Assembly (NCBI GenBank): GCA_964393335.1
Contig: CAYMTN010000052.1
Location: 1 to 26,455, forward strand
Source: CAYMTN01 sp964393335
GTDB lineage: Bacteria; Chloroflexota; Anaerolineae; Aggregatilineales; Aggregatilineaceae
DNA length: 26,455 nt
Reading direction: 5' to 3'
Part shown: one piece after another, positions 1-8,113 of the stretch
Position numbering within the stretch: position 1 is the first letter of the stretch
How the letters are laid out: each line of letters starts with the position of its first letter
Position numbers and translations under genes: made by a program
Notes under the pieces: model-generated
Told to the model about the DNA's origin: nothing
Database searches by the model: none
The model's input: the letters and a program-made list of their open reading frames with translations, nothing else

Positions 1-1
1 C

Positions 2-961
2 GACGTGCAGTTTATCTTGGAGGGCGAAAACCTGGATGTGAACATCGTGCGGGCAGCCATCGACCGGATGGGCTGGTCAACGCTGGTCGTCGGCAACGAA
101 CGCGCCATCAAGGTTCACGTTCACGTCCATGACCCCGGCATGCCGCTCAGCTACGGCGTCAGCCTGGGCGCGATCAGCGACATTGTGGTCGAGAACATGC
201 AAGCGCAGTTTCACGATTACGTGCGTGAACGGTCCGGGCAAGGCGCTCATCACTACGTGCCCGGCACAGGCGAGGACGCCGCGCCGCCCGAACTGGACGA
301 AGAGGACATCGGCGTCGTCAGCGTCGCATCCGGCGAGGGTATCGCGCGGGTGTTCCGGCAGTTGGGAGCTGCCGAGCTGGTCATGGGCGGCCAGACAAAC
401 AACCCCAGCACGCAAGAAATCCTTGAAGCGATCCAGCGCGTGTCGGTGCGGAAGATCATCCTGCTGCCTAACAACAAAAACATCATCCTGGCCGCCGAAC
501 AGGCCGCACGGCTGGCGACAACTCAGGAAGTGATCGTGATCCCCACGCGCAGCATGCCGCAAGGCATCAGCGCGCTGTTGCCCTACGATCCCAAAGGTGA
601 TCTCGAAGACGTAGCCGAGGCGATGCGTCTGGCAAAAGACGACGTCGTGACCGGCGAGGTGACGACCGCCACACGCAGCGTGGAACTTAATGGCGTCAAC
701 GTGTCAGAGGGCCAGGTCATCGGGCTGGTGGACGGCACGCTGGCCGTTGCAGGCGACGATCTCTCGCAGGTGGTCAAAAACACCCTTGAACACATCTGCT
801 CGGCAGAATGTGAATTGATCACGCTGTATTATGGAAATGGCGTTCAGGAGACTGATGCCCAAACGTTAACGGATGAACTACGCGAGCTGCACCCGGACCA
901 GGAATTCGAGGTGGTGTTCGGGGGACAGGCGCACTATGACTACATCTTGAGCGCAGAATGA
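2..961 (+). CDS. fakA: FakA-like fatty acid kinase (DAK2/YloV family), C-terminal part, truncated by window edge
   Basis: The reading frame is already open at the first complete codon (GAC at 2-4), so the GTG at position 5 is not the true start; the N-terminal ATP-binding DhaL-like domain (about 200 residues in the family) lies outside. What remains, about 319 residues, fits the middle and C-terminal domains of the YloV/FakA family. An HVHVH motif followed by DPG (about residues 38-45 of the visible part) matches the conserved HxH of the middle domain. The C-terminal half shows the DAK1-like fold signature with GGQTNNPST and ILLPNNKNI. FakA phosphorylates fatty acids that are carried by a FakB protein, feeding acyl-phosphate into phospholipid synthesis. 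Two FakB/DegV genes follow at once, which strongly supports this reading. The first FakB gene starts 33 bases after the stop. Confidence 0.85.
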   Translation, partial: DVQFILEGENLDVNIVRAAIDRMGWSTLVVGNERAIKVHVHVHDPGMPLSYGVSLGAISDIVVENMQAQFHDYVRERSGQGAHHYVPGTGEDAAPPELDEEDIGVVSVASGEGIARVFRQLGAAELVMGGQTNNPSTQEILEAIQRVSVRKIILLPNNKNIILAAEQAARLATTQEVIVIPTRSMPQGISALLPYDPKGDLEDVAEAMRLAKDDVVTGEVTTATRSVELNGVNVSEGQVIGLVDGTLAVAGDDLSQVVKNTLEHICSAECELITLYYGNGVQETDAQTLTDELRELHPDQEFEVVFGGQAHYDYILSAE

Positions 962-994
962 GTTGGTACAGGAACGGACCGGAGGAGAAACCAG

Positions 995-1864
995 TTGGGT
1001 AAGGTTCGGATCGTCACAGATAGCTCTGCGCATTTCCTCAATCCGGAGATCGTCGCCCGGTACAATATCGAGGTCGTGCCCCTGACTATTCACCTGGGCT
1101 CGCAGAGCTTCCGCGAAGGGATCGATCTGGATGCCGACACATTTTTCCAGTTAGCCAGTCACGGCAGCCCGCAGATCGCGCTGTCTGCGCCGCCCGTCGA
1201 GGAATTTGCCAGCCTGTATGGCCGTCTGAATCGGGAAACCGATGAGATTCTGTCGCTGCACATGTCACGCCAGTTGAGCCAGACCTGGGACCACGCGCGG
1301 GCCGCCAGCAAAACGCTGCTGGGGCGCTGTGAGATCATGGTGCTGGACTCGATGACGACGTCCGTCGGGTTGGCGATGCTGGTCGAAACCGCCGCCGTTG
1401 CCGCCGAAGAGGGCGCGTCACTGGAAGACGTGGTACGGATCGTGCGATCAGTGTTGCCCCATGTCTACACCGTGTTCTACGTCGATACGCTCGATTATCT
1501 GCGCCATAACGGGCTGTTGAGCGAAGCGCAGTCCATCCTGGGTACGATGCTCGATATCAAACCCTTTCTGACCATCGAGGAAGGTGAGTTGATCCCGATG
1601 GAAAAGGTGCGCACGCTGGGACAGGCCATCGACAAGCTGGTCGAATTCGTCACGGAGTTTTCCGAGCTGGAACGCCTGGTCATCTTACAGAACGCACCCT
1701 ATCCGACAGAACGCACCCGCCAGTTGCAGGACCGGCTGGCGGCTGAATTCCCTGGTTACGATTTTCCGGCGATGATGTACGGACCCAGTCTGGCGACCTT
1801 GATCGGCCCGGATGGCATGGGCGTCGTGGTGTACGAGACACCGGACGACGAGGAAGACGTTTGA
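995..1864 (+). CDS. DegV family fatty-acid-binding protein (FakB-like), copy 1
   Basis: A 289-residue DegV-family protein, the usual length. It begins with a TTG codon; GGAGGAG at 981-987 lies 7 bases upstream and decides the start. Family marks include VTDSS at residues 7-11, LDSMTTSVG in the second third, and YVDTLDYLR followed by DIKPFLTI. FakB proteins bind a fatty acid and present its carboxyl group to FakA. In this copy the carboxyl-binding residues differ from the family: the Thr-Ser-Gln-Pro loop reads ALSAP (62-66), and the His of the usual THxGP motif is Leu269 (TLIGP). Ser95 and Arg170 are kept. It overlaps the next gene by one base (TGATG), so translation is probably coupled. It may have another ligand than copy 2, or a structural role; this is inferred from the substitutions only. 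Confidence 0.88.
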   Translation: MGKVRIVTDSSAHFLNPEIVARYNIEVVPLTIHLGSQSFREGIDLDADTFFQLASHGSPQIALSAPPVEEFASLYGRLNRETDEILSLHMSRQLSQTWDHARAASKTLLGRCEIMVLDSMTTSVGLAMLVETAAVAAEEGASLEDVVRIVRSVLPHVYTVFYVDTLDYLRHNGLLSEAQSILGTMLDIKPFLTIEEGELIPMEKVRTLGQAIDKLVEFVTEFSELERLVILQNAPYPTERTRQLQDRLAAEFPGYDFPAMMYGPSLATLIGPDGMGVVVYETPDDEEDV

Positions 1865-2724
1865 TGCCGCGTATCCTGGTCATGACGGACAGCACATGCG
1901 ACATACCGCCCGCCTGGGTGAAACGGTATGATGTGCGTATCGTGCCCACTTATGTCCAGTTTGGCATCGAGAGCCTGGCCGATGACGGCGTGCAGCTAAC
2001 CCGGAGGGACTTTTACGAACGCCTGGTATCATCGCCCGTCCAGCCGACCACCGCCGCGCCGCCCCCCGGCCAGACACTGAACGTCATGCAGCAGGCTCTG
2101 GCTGACGCGGATCACGTAATTGGCATCACCGCACCCGCGAAACTGAGCGGTATTTATAACACGTTCCGGCTGGCCGCCGAGCAAACCGATCCGCAGCGCG
2201 TCACGTTGATCGACAGCACGACGCTCAGCATGGGCATGGGCTGGCAGGTTATCATCGCTGCCGAGATGGCGCAGGCTGGGGCCGGTCCGGACACAATCCG
2301 GCAGGCGGTTTTGGACGTCCAGCCGCGCGCCGATGTCTGGGCTGCGCTGGATTCACTGGAATACGTGCGGCGCAGCGGTCGTGTTTCCTGGGCTGCCGCG
2401 CTTGTGGGTAACATTCTCCAGGTCAAGCCCATCATCCGGCTGTATGACAGCGAGGTTACTTCGGTCACCCGCGTACGGACATCACACCGGGCCTTCGATA
2501 CGCTGGTCGGGCTGGCTCATCACGCCGCCCCGCTGAACCGGCTGGCCGTGATGCACACAGATAACCTGGAAGGAGCCAACCGGCTGGTCGAGGCCCTGGC
2601 AGACATTCACCCGGATCACGAGCGAATTGTTATCGAAGCAACACCGGTTTTGGGTGTACATGTTGGGCCAAATGCGTTAGGCTTGGGCATTGTACGCACA
2701 CAACAAACAACAATAGGACAATAA
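1864..2724 (+). CDS. DegV family fatty-acid-binding protein (FakB-like), copy 2
   Basis: A 286-residue DegV/FakB protein. I choose ATG at 1864, overlapping the stop of the previous gene as TGATG, over the in-frame TTG at 1861; GAGGAAG lies just upstream. VMTDST at residues 6-11, TT at 62-63, Ser95 in AKLSG, Arg169/Arg170 in YVRRSGR, and His266 in GVHVGP are all present. These match the residues that hold the fatty-acid carboxyl in FakB structures, so this copy looks fully functional. With the fakA-like gene upstream it would form a fatty acid kinase able to activate exogenous or recycled fatty acids. recG follows after only 4 bases, so all four genes are probably one transcript. Confidence 0.88.
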   Translation: MPRILVMTDSTCDIPPAWVKRYDVRIVPTYVQFGIESLADDGVQLTRRDFYERLVSSPVQPTTAAPPPGQTLNVMQQALADADHVIGITAPAKLSGIYNTFRLAAEQTDPQRVTLIDSTTLSMGMGWQVIIAAEMAQAGAGPDTIRQAVLDVQPRADVWAALDSLEYVRRSGRVSWAAALVGNILQVKPIIRLYDSEVTSVTRVRTSHRAFDTLVGLAHHAAPLNRLAVMHTDNLEGANRLVEALADIHPDHERIVIEATPVLGVHVGPNALGLGIVRTQQTTIGQ

Positions 2725-2728
2725 CTCT

Positions 2729-5362
2729 ATGCCATCGGCATTGGAAACTCTGGTCAAAATATTGAAGCTTGAACAAAGCACCGGCTACAAAAACACCGCC
2801 GTGATCGGCGGTTTGCAGTCATTTGCAGAAAACTGGCTGCACGAGGCTCACCAGCAGGCCAAACGACCCGAACATCACCAATTGGTCGATGAAATGGTGG
2901 CGAAGCTCCGCACTTATGCTGAAATCGAGTCTGTCGAAGACCGGCACGAATCGATCACGTACATGATGGGCCGCATTTTGGGGCGCATTCCTGCCCCGCC
3001 CGACCTGCCGCCCTCAGCGTACAAAACCGAGGAAGACGAGCCGCCGCCTGTACCAGAATCGACCGCTCCCCAGCCGCATCCATCACCGCGTCTCGCCAAA
3101 CCGGACGAGGATGATCTGGATCAATCAGCCTCACGCGAGGATGACGGCGAAGAAGACGATACCGGCGGTGGCGATGACACCGGCGGCGATGATGACATGC
3201 AGTTTGTGGCCGTCGTCGAGCGGGAAACGCCATCTGCCGCGCCGCCACCGCGCCGCACTCATCACGGCGCGCTGCTGCCGGAAGAACTCACCCAGCAGTT
3301 CCACGATCTTCAGGCACCGGTCAGCACGCTGCACAAAGTCGGCGAAAAGATGGCCGAGAAACTGCAAAAGCTTGGCATCGAAACCATTGCCGATATGCTG
3401 TTCACGCTGCCGCGCCGTTACGATGACTACACGCAAATGCGCACGCTCAACAGGCTCCAACCCGGCGAAACGGTGACCGTCATCGCCAGCGTGCGCTCGG
3501 TAGCCAGGAAAAAAGGCCGCGAAGGCCGCCCCTATCTGCTGGTCACGCTGGACGATGACACCAGCCTGCTGCACGTCATGTTTTTCGGGCAGATCTGGCT
3601 TCAGCGCCAGTTCAAGCGTGGCAGCCAGGTCGTGCTGAGCGGCAAGGTCGATCTGTTCCGGGGCGAACTGATGATGACCAACCCGGAATGGGAAATGCTC
3701 GAACGCGACAACCTGCACACCCGCCGCATCGTGCCGGTGTATGCACTCACCAAGGGTCTTTCGGCGCGCACCATGCGGCGCTTGATGCGGCAGGTGATCG
3801 ACCTCTGGGGCGAGCGCGTGCCGGATTATATGCCGGACAGCGTGCTCGAACGCACCGACATGGTTGATCTGAATTGGGCGCTTCAACAGGCCCATTTCCC
3901 CGAATCATTCAGCGCCCTGGAACACGCCCGCCGGCGGTTGAGCTTTGACGAGTTGTTCCTGTTCCAGATGGGTGTGTTGGGCAACCGGCGGGACTGGCAG
4001 GCGGTACCGGGCCATCTCCTGCCGGTATCCGACGAATGGCTGGATGGTTTCCTGGCCGCCCTGCCCTACCAATTGACCGGGGCGCAGCGCCGCACTCTGG
4101 ACGACATCCGGGGAGACATCGCGCGTGACATCCCCATGAACCGCCTGCTGCAAGGCGACGTTGGATCGGGCAAAACGGTTGTGGCTGCCATTGCACTGGC
4201 CGCCGCCCTTCACAATGGCAGACAGGCCGCATTGATGGCCCCGACCAGCATCCTGGCTGAACAGCACGCCCGTAGTGTAGGTGAGTTGCTGCGCCAGGCA
4301 CCTGGCGGTGATACGACCACCATGCGCCTGCTGACCGGCAATACCGGCGAAACCGAACGCCAGGAGATTTATGCCGGGCTGGCCGACGGCAGTGTCCAGG
4401 TTGTGATCGGCACCCACGCGCTGATTCAGGAGGGCGTCAACTTCCACGATCTGGCCCTGGCTGTCATCGACGAGCAACACCGTTTCGGAGTCGAACAGCG
4501 TGGTACGCTACGCGGCAAAGGCACCAATCCGCACATCCTGGTCATGACCGCCACGCCCATCCCGCGTACCCTGGCGTTGACGCTGTATGCCGATCTGGAC
4601 CTCAGCATCATCGACGAATTGCCGCCAGGCCGCACGCCGATTGAAACGCGCGTGCTGCGCCCCGTCGAGCGCGAACGGGCTTATACGTTCGTGCGATCGC
4701 AGATCAGCAAGGGTCGCCAGGCATTCATTGTGTATCCCCTGGTCGAAACGTCTGACAACCTGGAAGACGTGGGCGCAGCAGTTGACGAATACGAACGCCT
4801 GAAAACCACGATCTTCCCGCATGATCGCATCGGACTGCTGCACGGGCGGATGTCACCCGCCGAAAAAGAGGCGATCATGGCGACTTTCGCATCCGGCGCG
4901 ATCGATATTCTCGTTTCGACCTCAGTGGTTGAAGTGGGTATCGACGTACCCAATGCCAGCGTGATCATGATCGAAAATGCGGACCGTTTCGGGCTGTCGC
5001 AGCTTCACCAGTTTCGCGGGCGCGTTGGGCGCGGCGAACACAAGTCGTTCTGCCTGCTGGTATCGGGCGTCGCTACCGCTGATGCAAACCAGCGCCTCGC
5101 CGCGATGGAAGAAACGACGGATGGCTTCAAGCTGGCCGAAATCGATTGGCAGATGCGCGGACCGGGCGACTTGCTCGGCACGCGCCAGAGTGGACTCGGC
5201 CAGTTCCGGCTGGCCGAACTGATGAATCCCAGGCTGGTCGAATCGGCCCAACGCGAAGCACGCACTGTCTACGCCGAGGACCCGTATCTTGCCCTACCGG
5301 AACATACCCTGCTGGCCCGGCGCATCCGCTCACTGCTCGACCGGCGCGCGGACGTAAGTTGA
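2729..5362 (+). CDS. recG: ATP-dependent DNA helicase RecG
   Basis: RecG reverses stalled replication forks and moves Holliday junctions. The 877-residue protein shows the full RecG helicase core: Walker A GDVGSGKT at residues 476-483, the RecG-specific DEQHRFG box at 581-587, then TATPIPRTLA (motif III) and QFRGRVGRG (motif VI), with the C-terminal segment TDGFKLAEIDWQMRGPGD typical of the translocation motif. Canonical RecG starts near residue 195 (LHKVGEKMAEKL, LPRRYDDYT). Ahead of it is an added part: a helical stretch (about 1-90) and a Pro/Asp/Glu/Gly-rich acidic linker (about 96-157). E. coli RecG is near 690 residues, so this is about 185 longer. The start ATG lies 4 bases after the fakB-like gene; the Shine-Dalgarno is modest (AGGACA near 2714). 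Confidence 0.96.
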   Translation: MPSALETLVKILKLEQSTGYKNTAVIGGLQSFAENWLHEAHQQAKRPEHHQLVDEMVAKLRTYAEIESVEDRHESITYMMGRILGRIPAPPDLPPSAYKTEEDEPPPVPESTAPQPHPSPRLAKPDEDDLDQSASREDDGEEDDTGGGDDTGGDDDMQFVAVVERETPSAAPPPRRTHHGALLPEELTQQFHDLQAPVSTLHKVGEKMAEKLQKLGIETIADMLFTLPRRYDDYTQMRTLNRLQPGETVTVIASVRSVARKKGREGRPYLLVTLDDDTSLLHVMFFGQIWLQRQFKRGSQVVLSGKVDLFRGELMMTNPEWEMLERDNLHTRRIVPVYALTKGLSARTMRRLMRQVIDLWGERVPDYMPDSVLERTDMVDLNWALQQAHFPESFSALEHARRRLSFDELFLFQMGVLGNRRDWQAVPGHLLPVSDEWLDGFLAALPYQLTGAQRRTLDDIRGDIARDIPMNRLLQGDVGSGKTVVAAIALAAALHNGRQAALMAPTSILAEQHARSVGELLRQAPGGDTTTMRLLTGNTGETERQEIYAGLADGSVQVVIGTHALIQEGVNFHDLALAVIDEQHRFGVEQRGTLRGKGTNPHILVMTATPIPRTLALTLYADLDLSIIDELPPGRTPIETRVLRPVERERAYTFVRSQISKGRQAFIVYPLVETSDNLEDVGAAVDEYERLKTTIFPHDRIGLLHGRMSPAEKEAIMATFASGAIDILVSTSVVEVGIDVPNASVIMIENADRFGLSQLHQFRGRVGRGEHKSFCLLVSGVATADANQRLAAMEETTDGFKLAEIDWQMRGPGDLLGTRQSGLGQFRLAELMNPRLVESAQREARTVYAEDPYLALPEHTLLARRIRSLLDRRADVS

Positions 5363-5401
5363 GCTAAGCGGGCAGGCATATCAGGAATCATAAGGATCAT
5401 C

Positions 5402-5944
5402 ATGCGCCAGGACCACATTTGCTGCGCGATCTTTCCAGGATCGTTCAACCCCATCCACTACGGCCACATTGACATTGCCAAACGCGCCCTGCGCATGTTT
5501 GACGAGGTGATTGTGGCGGTCTATGTGCACCCCGGCAAACCGAATCTGTTCACCGGGGACGAGCGCGTCGCCCTGATCCGAGAAGCGCTCAAAGATGAGC
5601 CTCGTGTACGAGTTGCGTCATATAATAAATTGACTGTAGACTATGCACGAGAGGCAGGCGCACAAGCCATCGTGCGTGGATTGCGTGTATTCTCTGACTT
5701 TGAGTTGGAGTTTCGCATGGCGCTGGCAAACCGGCGGCTCGCACCCGAAATTGAATTGATCAACTTCATTTCCGCCGAAGAGCACCTGCACATCAGTTCC
5801 AGCACGATCCGTGAGATCGCGTCACTGGGGGGGGATGTCTCATCAATGACCCCGCCGCATGTGTTCGAAGCGCTCAAACGGCGCTTTGCCGAGTTAAAGG
5901 CCGCAGGATCAACCTCGTCGTTTATGTCGAGCATAAAAGATTAG
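5402..5944 (+). CDS. coaD: Phosphopantetheine adenylyltransferase
   Basis: CoaD adenylates 4'-phosphopantetheine to dephospho-CoA, the fourth of the five steps from pantothenate to CoA. The nucleotidyltransferase signature is clear: GSFNPIHYGH with the HxGH motif at residues 19-22 (many homologues have TxGH), RGLR with SDFELEF MALAN near 92-110, and ISSS at 131-134 followed by GGDVSSMTPPHV. At 180 residues it is about 20 longer than E. coli CoaD, mostly at the C-terminus (Ser-rich end). AAGGA about 8 bases ahead of ATG supports the start. It lies 39 bases after recG on the same strand and may be read from the same transcript. Confidence 0.96.
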   Translation: MRQDHICCAIFPGSFNPIHYGHIDIAKRALRMFDEVIVAVYVHPGKPNLFTGDERVALIREALKDEPRVRVASYNKLTVDYAREAGAQAIVRGLRVFSDFELEFRMALANRRLAPEIELINFISAEEHLHISSSTIREIASLGGDVSSMTPPHVFEALKRRFAELKAAGSTSSFMSSIKD

Positions 5945-5974
5945 CGGGGCAGCAGTTGGAATGGGAGGCATATA

Positions 5975-6547
5975 GTGGACATTCAGCACCTGGTGGACCG
6001 GCTTGAAGATCTGATCGATGAAGGGCGGCACGTACCGTTCAGCAAATTCACGCTGATCGATGAGGAGCGCGCCCTGGAGATTATCGATCAGATGCGCATC
6101 TCTGTCCCTGAGCAGATCGAAAAGGCCTCGCGGCTGATCAACCAGCGGGATCGCCTGCTGGCACAGGCCAACGAGGAAGCGGCACGTGTCGTGAGCCTGG
6201 CTCGCCAGCGCAACGAAGAACTGACCAACCGGGACGCCATCGTCCAGACGGCCCAGAACCGCGCTAATAACATCATCGAACAGGCCCGCCGCGAAGCCGA
6301 AGGCATCCGCGCCGATGGTGATGTCTACGTGATGGAAGTGCTGAAGGAACTTGAGAGCCAGTTGATTCGTAACCTGACGGTAGCACGCAACGGCATGGCG
6401 AAGATCGCGGAAGACCGCGAGTCCAGCCGGGCACGCATCCAGGCCGCGTTCGAACAGGCGGAATCAGAGGTTCACGCCGCGGCGCAGGAATTCGCTCCCG
6501 CTACGATTGACACCGAAACCGCTCAGGAAACAGCCGGCGACGAGTGA
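5975..6547 (+). CDS. SepIVA/DivIVA-like coiled-coil protein (often annotated ATP synthase b-like)
   Basis: A 190-residue soluble, highly charged protein with no membrane segment. GTG start, with GGGAGG at 5963-5968 placed 6 bases upstream. The N-terminus (LVDRLEDLIDEGRHVPFSKF, then LEIIDQMRISVPEQI) resembles the DivIVA-type start of actinobacterial SepIVA, a septal and cell-envelope protein. Residues from about 40 to 170 are one long predicted coiled coil rich in Ala, Glu, Gln and Arg (AQANEEAARVV, IIEQARREAEG). Similar genes are often called ATP synthase subunit B or just ATPase because of the coiled coil; no F0 transmembrane anchor is present here. The position between coaD and rpmF fits the same lineage of genes. 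A role in division or envelope organisation is inference. Confidence 0.7.
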   Translation: MDIQHLVDRLEDLIDEGRHVPFSKFTLIDEERALEIIDQMRISVPEQIEKASRLINQRDRLLAQANEEAARVVSLARQRNEELTNRDAIVQTAQNRANNIIEQARREAEGIRADGDVYVMEVLKELESQLIRNLTVARNGMAKIAEDRESSRARIQAAFEQAESEVHAAAQEFAPATIDTETAQETAGDE

Positions 6548-6586
6548 TCGCCACCAAACAGCCATGCATTATGCGCCTATGCACTC

Positions 6587-6616
6587 TTGACAGGTGATTG
6601 CGGGCTGCTTTATAAT
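6587..6616 (+). promoter_or_regulatory. Sigma-70-type promoter of rpmF
   Basis: Exact consensus hexamers: TTGACA at 6587-6592 and TATAAT at 6611-6616 with an 18-base spacer. Predicted start of transcription is near 6623, leaving a leader of about 50 bases before rpmF. The leader contains a direct repeat GCCGGGC. Confidence 0.85.
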
Positions 6617-6673
6617 TCTGCCCATTGCCGGGCCTAAAGCCGGGCACATGCATGGTGTAAGGAGAACTTGATA

Positions 6674-6862
6674 ATGGGTCCGCTGCCCAAGCGAAAAGTA
6701 TCAAAGACGCGCCGCAACAAACGGCGTTCACACGATCATCTGTCCCTGCAACATCTGGTGGTCTGCGAGGAATGTGATGAATACAAACCCGCTCATCAGG
6801 TGTGCCCGCACTGCGGCTCGTATAATGGTCGTGAAGTGCTGTCAATTGAAGAAGAAGAATAG
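6674..6862 (+). CDS. rpmF: 50S ribosomal protein L32 (bL32), zinc-binding form
   Basis: A 62-residue protein with the family start PLPKRKVSKTRRNKRRSH, followed by four cysteines as CEEC (31, 34) and CPHC (44, 47). This is the zinc-ribbon form of bL32, a structural protein of the large ribosomal subunit. I choose ATG at 6674 over the in-frame TTG at 6668, since AAGGAG at 6659-6664 is correctly spaced only for the ATG. The C-terminus is acidic (EEEE). It has its own strong promoter and precedes fabD; rpmF beside fatty acid synthesis genes is a common bacterial arrangement. Confidence 0.97.
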   Translation: MGPLPKRKVSKTRRNKRRSHDHLSLQHLVVCEECDEYKPAHQVCPHCGSYNGREVLSIEEEE

Positions 6863-6889
6863 CAGCGCTATAAATTCTGGATACAGCTA

Positions 6890-6919
6890 GGGCCGTGTCA
6901 CAATTGTGCACGGCTCTTT
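6890..6919 (+). terminator. Hairpin between rpmF and fabD, possible terminator or attenuator
   Basis: GGGCCGTG (6890-6897) pairs with CACGGCTC (6909-6916), eight pairs with one G-T, and the loop contains the palindrome CACAATTGTG. Only three T follow, so termination would be partial. It lies ahead of the fabD ribosome binding site and could balance rpmF and fabD expression. Confidence 0.5.
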
Positions 6920-6977
6920 GCATTTCCGTCCAATGTGCCGCTCCGGTTTGTGTCACGTCGAAAGGAGAAAAATCATC

Positions 6978-7931
6978 ATGGACTGGGCTACTACCGCATT
7001 CGTATTTCCAGGTCAGGGTTCGCAGGAACTTGGCATGGGGGCCGATCTGGTACAGGCGTTTCCTGAAGCCGAAAGCGTCTTTTCGCTGGCCGATGATATC
7101 CTGGGCTTTCCGCTCAGTGATCTGTGCTTCAACGGCCCCGTCGAGGAACTCAACGACACGTTGAACACGCAACCAACGCTCTACGTGATGGGTATCGCAC
7201 TGCTGCGCGTGCTGGCTGCCGCATTTGAAGACGAGCTGCATCCCGCGTTCGTCGCCGGGCACAGCCTGGGCGAGTTTACCGCGTTGACCGCCGCCGGAGC
7301 AATCAACTTTGAAGCGGGATTACGCCTGGTCCGCGAGCGCGGTCGGCTGATGAACGAGGCGAGCCGCCGCACTCCCGGCGCGATGGCTGCCATCCTCGGA
7401 TTGGAGGCCGGTCCCGTCCGCGAACTCTGCGCCGAAGTCAGCCAGCGCACCGGCAAGGCGTTGGTGCTCGCCAACGACAACTGCCCCGGCCAGATTGTCA
7501 TCTCTGGCGATAAGGACGCGCTCGAAAGCGCGCTGCCGCTCGCGCTTGAACGAGGAGCCAAACGCGCCGTGCCGCTGGTCGTCAGCGTAGCCTCTCATTC
7601 CCCCTTGATGGAGTCCATCACAGCGGAGTTCCGCCAGACGCTGGATAGCACCGCCTTCTCCGATCCAGAAATCGCCGTTGTCGGCAACGTACAGGCGCGT
7701 CCGCTAAAAACAGCCGATGCCATCCGCGATGAATTGGGCGCTCAACTCACGTCAACCGTCCGTTGGACCGAGTCGGTGCAGTATATGCTGGCGCATGGCG
7801 TCCAGACTTTCATCGAACTCGGCCCCAAAGACGTGCTCAGCGGGCTGCTCAAACGGATTGACCGGGGGGCGCAGCGTTTCACGCTCAACAGCGCTGAAAG
7901 TGTGCAGACCTTCTTGCAGAACGTCTCCTGA
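6978..7931 (+). CDS. fabD: Malonyl-CoA:ACP transacylase
   Basis: FabD moves malonyl from CoA to acyl carrier protein for type II fatty acid synthesis. The 317-residue protein has the expected length and starts with TTAFVFPGQGSQ. The nucleophile motif GHSLGEF has Ser96; Arg121 lies in LVRERG and the catalytic His207 in ASHSPL; the GQIVISG segment is also typical. I choose ATG 6978 with AAAGGAGAAA at 6961-6970; the open frame extends back to 6906, but that part crosses the rpmF-fabD hairpin and has no family similarity. There is no other fab gene in the window. Confidence 0.96.
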   Translation: MDWATTAFVFPGQGSQELGMGADLVQAFPEAESVFSLADDILGFPLSDLCFNGPVEELNDTLNTQPTLYVMGIALLRVLAAAFEDELHPAFVAGHSLGEFTALTAAGAINFEAGLRLVRERGRLMNEASRRTPGAMAAILGLEAGPVRELCAEVSQRTGKALVLANDNCPGQIVISGDKDALESALPLALERGAKRAVPLVVSVASHSPLMESITAEFRQTLDSTAFSDPEIAVVGNVQARPLKTADAIRDELGAQLTSTVRWTESVQYMLAHGVQTFIELGPKDVLSGLLKRIDRGAQRFTLNSAESVQTFLQNVS

Positions 7932-7944
7932 AGTTGGGCAGATC

Positions 7945-7957
7945 GTGCAACTTGCAC
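7945..7957. promoter_or_regulatory. Perfect palindrome, candidate operator upstream of glnA
   Basis: GTGCAA-C-TTGCAC is a perfect 13-base palindrome just after fabD. Its right arm continues as TTGCACAA, and the same eight bases recur at 8026-8033, 74 bases on. No known regulator site is recognised. Confidence 0.4.
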
Positions 7958-8016
7958 AAAATCCCTGAGGCCTTCCGGTCAAGAATAACGAATCGAAGAT
8001 CGAGAAGGTTCTCTGT

Positions 8017-8033
8017 TTGTGATAATTGCACAA
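8017..8033. promoter_or_regulatory. Inverted repeat, candidate regulator site ahead of the glnA promoter
   Basis: TTGTG-N7-CACAA is centred at 8025, about 52 bases before the predicted glnA transcription start, a usual position for an activator. A second inverted repeat, GAGAA-GG-TTCTC, lies at 8002-8013. Confidence 0.4.
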
Positions 8034-8042
8034 GAATAGCCA

Positions 8043-8070
8043 TTGCCCGGGGGTAGTTTGCCAGTATAAT
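8043..8070 (+). promoter_or_regulatory. Sigma-70-type promoter of glnA
   Basis: TTGCCC at 8043-8048 and TATAAT at 8065-8070 with a 16-base spacer; predicted start near 8077. The -35 box is imperfect, which fits an activated promoter. Confidence 0.65.
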
Positions 8071-8113
8071 TGCCCCGCGTGATCATCTTCAGCTAACAGG
8101 AGAAACGGACAAC

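Noticed and set aside
3131..3895. 254-codon minus-strand frame within recG
   Set aside because: Antisense to conserved RecG sequence; composition typical of a shadow frame.
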